Shown here: positions 58,031 to 64,000 of the stretch, piece by piece
Layout: each line of letters begins with the position of its first letter
Position numbering within the stretch: the stretch's first letter is position 1
Assembly: GCA_030490835.1 (NCBI GenBank)
Contig: CM059977.1
Coordinates: 36,043,676-36,107,675 of the forward strand
Source: Annona cherimola
Taxonomy: Eukaryota; Streptophyta; Magnoliopsida; Magnoliales; Annonaceae
DNA length: 64,000 nucleotides
Reading direction: 5' to 3'
Notes under the pieces: model-generated
Told to the model about the DNA's origin: nothing
What the model saw: only the letters and a program-made list of their open reading frames with translations
Database searches by the model: none
Position numbers and translations under genes: made by a program

Positions 58031-58318
58031 AAGGACAGGTACTCCCCTATGCGTTTGATGTGGAGGAGTCGTCGTCATTGCACTCACTTTCTTCACCAGG
58101 TTTATGTGAAGATTGACCAAAATAGGCTCAGAACTCGGGAGGTGCCAATGGAAATTGTGGTAAAGCCTTCATATCAATCTGTCGGTCCTCCATGAGTCTT
58201 CGAAAGTGCGTCGTGCGCCTCCATAGCCCAATTGGACAGCTATAGAAACCGGGTTTGGGCTGCCATTAGATTCTCCAAGTTGGTTAGCCTCACATTGGTT
58301 GGGAGCGGTTGCGAGTGA
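58031..58318 (-). pseudogene. Element 3, remnant of the extra ORF C-terminus
   Basis: The - strand frame starting near 58310 reads QPLPTNVRLTNLENLMAAQ, clearly homologous to SQPLSTAERLTNLENLVATQ of element 2's intact ORF. It is then broken by stops and frameshifts down to the acidic tail region. Only the last quarter or so of the ORF is represented. Confidence 0.75.
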
Positions 58319-58870
58319 CGTCATAAATAGGAAGAAGGAAGAAATCGATCAGCACAATATTGAAAAGTGCACTGCAAGCTCAAATGTCCAGGATTCTGTA
58401 CCCCAAATATATTCCATAGAAGCTCTTCTCAGGCAATTCATCTCAAGTTTCGAGCCATATTATCGATACCACAAGTGCAGTCCATAAAGTCCTCCCCCAC
58501 TACCTTGAACTCTTAGCCTAAATAAAATAATGAAATAGCTTAAATCAAAAATTTATCCACAAGCAACACATCCTCATGGCCGCAAATATATGAGAAATGT
58601 AAACCACTCACTTGCACATCTTTTATTTAAAGTAATAAAATAGGTGATTCACTAAAAGCAGTAAAACAAATTGCATAGAACTTCAACGGTCCAAAATATG
58701 CAAAGATGGAGGATTTTGATATTGAAAATGATATCAACTAAGCAAACCATGGTTTTCATGTCGACGGGCTCGAAAAATGCTTTCCATTGATATGTGGTAG
58801 CTCTCGTAACTCCTTCGGGATCAAAAGTTATGGTCAGTTAAAGTTGGCATGCTGGAAACTCGTATTTTGC
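58319..58870. other. Element 3 segment with no counterpart in element 2
   Basis: It sits where the N-terminal three quarters of the extra ORF should be, but is AT-rich and unrelated by eye. A 62-codon + frame (58299-58487) is open across the junction; I do not recognise it. Either unrelated DNA acquired by the element or highly diverged sequence. Confidence 0.4.
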
Positions 58871-58896
58871 TTTTTTTTTTATGCTGTCTGGGGGGT

Positions 58897-59080
58897 GGCG
58901 CCGGGGTGCCAAAAATTGAGGCCTAGGCACAGACTTGATGACTCAAAAGTTGCAACATGTTATTTTCTTGAAAAATATGGCACCGGAGCACCGGATCATG
59001 GCGCCGGGGCGCCACTTCTATGATTCCAACTTGCTGCAATATGTTCTTTTGCAAAAACTTAGCGCCGGGCACCAAAAATT
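58897..59080 (-). promoter_or_regulatory. Element 3 internal GGCGCC palindrome cluster
   Basis: GGCGCCGGGGTGCC (58897-58910) and GGCGCCGGGGCGCC (59000-59013) with weaker variants between and after them. They occupy the same place relative to gag and the extra ORF as the internal cluster of element 2. I see no clear TATA box directly downstream, so promoter function is less likely here. Confidence 0.4.
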
Positions 59081-59237
59081 GAGGTCAAAGCCTCACTCCA
59101 ACTGCATTGTCTTGTATTGAATGATGAATATAAACTTGAAACTCCTTGATTCGATCATTTATCAACTTGAAAGTGGATTGAAAGTCCATATTTGAGCATG
59201 ATAATCCTATCCTTCCTTGCCTTGGGAGATAGCTGTT

Positions 59238-60234
59238 TTATTCTTGGATAAAAAAAATCAAAAAAGTGTAATGGGTTACCTCCCATTCAGTGCTAAATTT
59301 ATCGTCTTCAGCCCGACTTCCCATTATGATTAACCAATTCCATGCTTTATCGAACTTCCTTCCATGTGGATTGTGCACTGGAAGTTCAGATCTCTTCTTA
59401 GCCTCTTCAAATGGATCAGTTATCCTCCTTTCATGAATTTCATAGAGACTATAGAAAAGTTGTTCTTCAGGGTCTTGAATAACAAATTGCTTCAAGATGC
59501 TGCTTTCCAAGGCTATGCATTGATCAATTAAGTCATGTTGCACTTGAATTTTAGGAAGACAAATTAAAGGAGTGTTGATATGATAATTTTCAACTTTCTC
59601 CACTATATCAACATCTATTTCTTCATCAGTTTCTTCTTCCACTTCCTGACTTTCCATCGGCTCGGCCAATTGTTCAAGAACATATTGAGGTATAGGCTGC
59701 TCTATCACATCGATTGATATATCTTCATTAATGCTCGGAGTGACTTCGCAACCCTGTTCCAACTCATCTTCTTCTGAAATTTCTTCTATATGACCAAAAG
59801 ACACTTCTTGATGCCGACATTGGATTGCGATAGCCAATTGCTCCACCTGTTTCTGCATGTTCTCATTAAATTGCATTTGGCTCTTCATGAATTGCATGAA
59901 CATGTCTTCCAAAGATGGCTTGTTTTTCAGGTGACAATGGCTCCTCAATTTCCTGCATTTGACAATCGAAAGGCATCATATTCCTTAATTGCAAGTCCCC
60001 ATGGTGGTCCTGTGAATCATTTGAATGCTTATAATAGCCCACGGACGCTGAATAATATATGCATTGGATTGACAGATGTCCTTCGCCTCCACATAGATTG
60101 CAGTAAGTTGAATAAGAATTATCCATTCCCTGCATTTGATAATCGAAACCTGAGAATTGATCTGAGGGTGCCAGTGCATCATTAAACCCATGAAATTGTA
60201 AGTGCTTGGTGTTGAAAATTCTGTATTTAGCCAT
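59238..60234 (-). pseudogene. gag: Element 3 mini-gag (zinc knuckle plus tail)
   Basis: The upstream frame starts at the ATG at 60232-60234 (MAKYRIFNTKHLQFHG) and contains a CCHC knuckle, CNLCGGEGHLSIQC, about 40-53 residues in. It continues to 59866. An overlapping frame (59948-59238) continues collinearly with SLEDMFMQFMKSQ, the same block as NLFMQFMQSQ in element 2's gag, followed by a long acidic stretch and a C-terminus ending in the post-integrase landmark. One frameshift lies between them. The capsid domain is absent. Confidence 0.65.
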
Positions 60235-60390
60235 TGGTAAGCATTTGAAGTCATTGAAAATTGCAAAATAAAGACTCTTGAAATAGAATTTTATCAAAAG
60301 AAAAGAAAGAAAGAAAGAAAAACTATGTATAATATATACACATTCACAGAAGACAACTGAAATTATCAGGTACTAAGTTTAAAGCATCAA

Positions 60391-60408
60391 TCCCCGGCAA
60401 CGGCGCCA
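60391..60408 (-). other. Element 3 primer-binding site (tRNA-Asp)
   Basis: Perfect - strand TGGCGCCGTTGCCGGGGA, 6 bp inside the 5' LTR. Confidence 0.95.
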
Positions 60409-60414
60409 AAAACT

Positions 60415-61908
60415 TGACGAGCTGCGTATATGTCTATTAAAATGCTCTTTTTAACGCAAGTATACGTGTCAATTAAGTAATAAAGAGTAAGTAGAGTATC
60501 GTTCCCACGAAGATTATGTTAAACGGGTTAGCACCTTAAATCTTAATTGTCTAAGTGAATTTGTAAAAGGAATGAGATTTTGTTTCGAAGAATTGAATTA
60601 AACTAACTAAGCAAAGTAGTAAATGACCAGAGTGGTGTGGATGTTGCTGAGATTGCCTTGAGATGATTAAGATAGGTGAGAATATGAATTCATTGAATCA
60701 TAGCTATGTTATTTGGTTCCAATTAAGTTAGTTGTGCAGAGATTACTAATCTAGGTTCATTCATATTCATATGTCTTCCAACACATACAAACCTAACCAA
60801 ATTTTAGTTATGTGCTATGTTCCCATGCATACAAGTAAAACAAGGTTGATAACCATATAACCTAATCAAGATTACACGGGGTTTATAGGTATATTCCTAT
60901 CCATATTAACATCTAACACAACATGAGCTAGAATACCTGTGCCTTATATATGGATCTTATTCAAATCCTACTTTTCCAAAGATGAATCTAAATATTAGAT
61001 CAATCCACAAGGTTGCAAAGCTTGTGGATGCATTAAGCATGATATATAAGGGTAATCTCAAGCAACATATGTCACAACACAACAGTATTATCAATTCAAG
61101 CATAAGAAAACCAAATATCATAAGCTATGAGTTTAAATCCTACATATCTCACACCATCAGAAGGTTCAGCCCATAACCATGACTTCTATTCCCATTAAAA
61201 TCAAGTTCACAATCATCCCACATAAGGAGAATAACAAATAAGAAGAGATAGATGAGATAAAACTCAATGGATTTGCAATGATAGCTTCAATCTCCACTTG
61301 ATTTTCTCTCGTTCCTTGAAGCTTTGATTTTCTCCCTTTTCTCCACAGCAGCCACGACCCTCTCCACCTCTCCCCCTCTCTTGAATCCCTAGGTTTCTAT
61401 TTATAATAGGTAGCTTGCGCAGCACATGTGCAGAAACCCGCGTGTACGGATACGTAGTGGCACCTAGGCGCCCCTAGCTAGCACTTGGGCACCAACTCCC
61501 TGTATGTTGGGTAACTTGGAAACCTTTCTGAAAACCTAGGACTTCATGCCTTGGAGCCAACTCCCTGGAAGCTACTGGTTGCTGGATTGTGTTGGAGTTC
61601 TGGCAAGGGCATGTAGGTTGGCGCCTGGGCACCATCCACCTGCCTCGTGACTTGGTTCTGATTTGCATCCGCTTCACCTGCATTGCTTGTAATTCACCCG
61701 TCCTTCCTGCAAAAATTACATAAATTAAATAAATGGACTAAAAATACCTAATTTATGCTAAAAATGCATAACAACTAAATAATGCTCCTAAAATGCAAAG
61801 CGAGTGAAAATTAAGCTAAATGGATGCAAACTATGCCTAATCTCTTGGACTAACACACAAATATAGTCTAAAATGGGCCATGATAACTTGTATTTTTACG
61901 ATTTATCA
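60415..61908 (-). repeat. Element 3, 5' LTR
   Basis: U3-end hairpin at 61881-61908 with two arm mismatches. Degenerate GGCGCC-type palindromes at about 61460-61632, TATA box (- strand ctattataaataga) at about 61396-61409. A block near 60835-60890 ('aaggttgataaccatataac') is missing from the 3' LTR. Confidence 0.88.
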
Positions 61909-61913
61909 CTACA

Positions 61914-62250
61914 CAATCAAAGGACCAGTTAAACAATATAAAGTAGTAAACGAACTATTAAAAAAATCAGAAGAAAGAGAAAATAGGAATCTCGACTAGT
62001 ATTAGAGACGAATTATATATTTGTTAAGATATTATAAAAGAGAATTCTAAAAATTCTGTCAATTCTAGTTGTTTGAATTTTTGATAATTTGAAACCATTT
62101 AAATCTGATTCTAGGTAACCTATACTAATCTCAACTCTATTTAGTATACCGCCATGGATACCATTTGACCAGATGTGGCTTTCTCATGTAAAATTATATA
62201 ATATAATATATATATAGAGAGAGAGAGAGAAAGACATAAGCTATTTGGTG
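61914..62250. other. Target sequence right of element 3, with a microsatellite
   Basis: Continuation of 55423 across the insertion. Joined in that order a + frame reads HSGPNLDTPNYTIKGPVKQY then KVVNELLKKSEEREN, a short coding-like run of unknown origin. A (TA)n(GA)n microsatellite lies at about 62201-62232. Confidence 0.35.
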
Positions 62251-62479
62251 CAATCCGCTGCAAAATGAGTTTCACACATGTCAAATGTTATGATACTTTA
62301 TGCAATCATTCATCCTTATAAAAAATCATATCTTAGATGGTTTAGTTGTTGAAAATACCATTTGAAAATTTATGTGTACATTAAACTATTTTATTATATT
62401 GATTTTGTATCATTTTAATATGAGGTCCGTACACATGTTTGATTTAGATGAAAATTGGTATGATAATAAAAGGCAAGTT

Positions 62480-62735
62480 TAGAAAGCAATAAAACTTTTA
62501 CATGAAAAGTTTTTGATGTAAAAGCTTTTAAAATGGGAGAAAATAATGTGATATAAATTGGATAATGATGAGAAGTAAAGAGAATAAAGTTAAAATAGAT
62601 AGGTTAGTTATATAATAGTTGTGTAGAAATAATTAAAAATAAGATAGTTGTACAAGAAAATGCGAAGAAATAATTAAAAAATATGATAGTTATGGAGAAT
62701 GAAAATTTTTATTATTTCAAGCATGCCTAAATTGA
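62480..62735. mobile_element. Degenerate copy of the 62833 MITE family
   Basis: Shares 'gggagaaaataatgtgat', 'gagaataaagttaaaatag' and 'aataattaaaaataagatag' in order with the reverse complement of 62833-63111. The same family also appears at about 18860-19130 and 63735-63930. The ends are eroded here. Confidence 0.5.
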
Positions 62736-62832
62736 ATAATTCTAAATACAGTAGGTAGGTAGATTTCTAATTCATGACCAATTGGGCCCCATAGTGCATG
62801 GACCGCATGATATATCGCATGCATTGGATTAA

Positions 62833-63111
62833 GGGTGTGTTTGGCAATAAGTAGAAAATGTCAAGTTAAAAATTTTCAATTAAAACTTTTCACTATCTAC
62901 AATTATTATATATTTTAATCAATTTTTCACATTCTCCTATACAACTACCCTACTTTTTAATCATTTCTACACAACTATCAACATAACTAACCTATCTATT
63001 TTAACTTTATCCTCTTTACTCCCCATCATTACCCCTATCATGTTACATTATTTGATAACTTTTACTTTTCAAAACTTTTGTCAAAAGTTTTATCCATTCC
63101 CAAACACACAT
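62833..63111. mobile_element. Tourist-like MITE (279 bp)
   Basis: Ends GGGTGTGTTTGG and CCAAACACACAT are terminal inverted repeats with two outer mismatches, flanked by TAA (62830-62832 and 63112-63114). Non-coding, AT-rich, and the best preserved copy of the family in the window. Confidence 0.75.
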
Positions 63112-63600
63112 TAAAATTCATAAATATATATAAAGAGAGAGAAGTTATATGATATAATTACATGCATTAAAATATATTAATACTTTATACAATCATTTAT
63201 TTATATATACTTATATCTTAGATAGTTTAAATATTGAAAAAATAACTTTAAATTTGATATTTATATCAAACTATTTTATTACATTGATTTTATACCCTTT
63301 TTAGATGAGGCCTATACACATATTTAATTTGGATGGAAATTAGTATACTACAGTGCGTTTGGCTCAAAATGGGTCTTATGTACATTTAAATATATTAATA
63401 CTTTATACAATCATCTATTTATGTATAAATTATATCTTACATAGTTTACACGTTGAAAAAACAAATTTAAAATTGAAATTTACATCAAACTATATATGTT
63501 ACGTTGATTTTGGACTATTTTCGGATGGAGCCCATACACACATCCAATTCTAATAAAAATTGATGTGCTAATAAAATAAATAATTTTAAATATATTCGGT

Positions 63601-64000
63601 GGAATAAACATATGTTTTACGATCATGTGTGGCCCATTTTGAACCAAATGCATTATACTTTATGATGCATATAAATGCACAGGATAACTTCTCATACACA
63701 TATATATAATATAATGTATTGGGCCAACTCATGTTATAAGCCCATATAATGAGTGATAAGATAAGGAGTAAAGAAATAATGTTAAAATAAATAAGATAAT
63801 TAAAAAAATAGTTATATGAATAGTTGTCAAGTAATGATTAAAAAAATAATATAACTATATAAAAAGATGTGAAGAAATAATTATAAAATAAGGTAGTTAT
63901 AGAGAGCGAAAGTTTTAAATTAAATAGTTTGATCGAATGTAAAATACAATCTTTATCTATTTATTTTTGAAAAATCTTGTATTATTAAAGCAGTAAATTT
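63601..64000. other. AT-rich spacer with a MITE fragment
   Basis: About 63735-63930 matches the same MITE family (gataaggagtaaagaaataa, aagatgtgaagaaataatta). No coding sequence. Confidence 0.5.

Larger units (their letters stand above)
55429..61908 (-). mobile_element. Deleted Athila-like element 3
   Basis: 6,480 bp, LTRs 55429-56897 (1,469 bp) and 60415-61908 (1,494 bp), perfect CTACA duplications at 55424-55428 and 61909-61913. Perfect tRNA-Asp primer site. Its LTR ends, hairpin and 3' non-coding landmarks match element 2, so they belong to sister families. It lacks capsid, protease, RT, RNase H and integrase, keeping a gag-tail ORF and a shredded copy of the extra ORF. By eye the LTR starts differ by about 8%. 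Confidence 0.88.
62270..63600. repeat. Three copies of an about 220-bp AT-rich repeat
   Basis: About 62270-62475, 63155-63355 and 63385-63600 share, in order, a TACTTTATACAATCAT word, ATATCTTAGATAGTTTA, ATCAAACTATTTTATTACAT and a GATGAGGCC...ACACAT word. Two copies are near-adjacent and the third is 700 bp away, separated by MITE sequence. The last copy is bounded by inverted ends AAATGGG (GTGCGTTTGGCTCAAAATGGG-like at about 63353, its reverse complement at about 63634), suggesting a MITE of about 300 bp. Confidence 0.6.

Overview
This window is nuclear DNA of a flowering plant. It is AT-rich, and almost all of it is layered transposable elements. I found no intact host gene, no rRNA or tRNA gene and no CRISPR array. 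The plant assignment rests on the element types: a Sire/Maximus-like Ty1/copia element primed by initiator tRNA-Met, three Athila-like Ty3/gypsy elements with a tRNA-Asp primer site, Tat-like gypsy remnants with an antisense extra ORF, MULEs and Tourist-like MITEs. The species cannot be named from the sequence.

Layout. 1-5020: AT-rich spacer with a Tourist-like MITE (2163-2430) and three long-TIR foldback MITEs (2495-2869, 3012-3277, 4630-5020). 5056-20105: a very old Tat-like gypsy element on the + strand (gag/protease about 8143-9035, RT about 9831-10500, antisense ORF remnants 11396-13352 and 19315-20105). It is broken by a large LTR insertion (13358-19309) and is preceded by a diverged relative of that LTR (5956-8100). 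20110-24050: a decayed MULE with long terminal inverted repeats and the N-terminal part of a MuDR-type transposase. 24118-25363 and 44121-44212: the two halves of an old + strand Athila-like LTR.

25364-44115: Athila-like element 1 (- strand, TSD TGTTT), inserted in opposite orientation into that related older LTR. Its integrase gene is split by a young Sire-like copia element (28945-37763, - strand, TSD GCCTT). The two copia LTRs are both 1,782 bp and differ at about 22 sites counted by eye. 44213-44960, 54110-55423 and 61914 onward are pieces of one older target sequence. It was interrupted by two RT-less Athila-like elements: element 2 (44966-54104, TSD GTACA) and element 3 (55429-61908, TSD CTACA). 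The right edge (62150-64000) holds MITEs and a thrice-repeated unit of about 220 bp.

The most interesting part is the pair of elements 2 and 3. Both have proper LTRs, a tRNA-Asp primer site, polypurine tracts and TSDs, but no reverse transcriptase or integrase, so they must have moved with help from another element. Element 2 keeps broken gag-protease plus an intact, G+C-richer 365-codon ORF of the plant 'putative plant transposon protein' type. Upstream of that ORF is an apparent internal promoter: a cluster of GGCGCC-N2-GGCGCC palindromes, a TATA box and a 15-bp-arm telo-box hairpin. It copies the layout of the element's own LTR promoter. All four LTRs of elements 2 and 3 start (U3 end) with the same 12-4-12 hairpin, and all three Athila-like elements share a structured 3' non-coding region. 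Element 3 has lost the capsid and most of the extra ORF.
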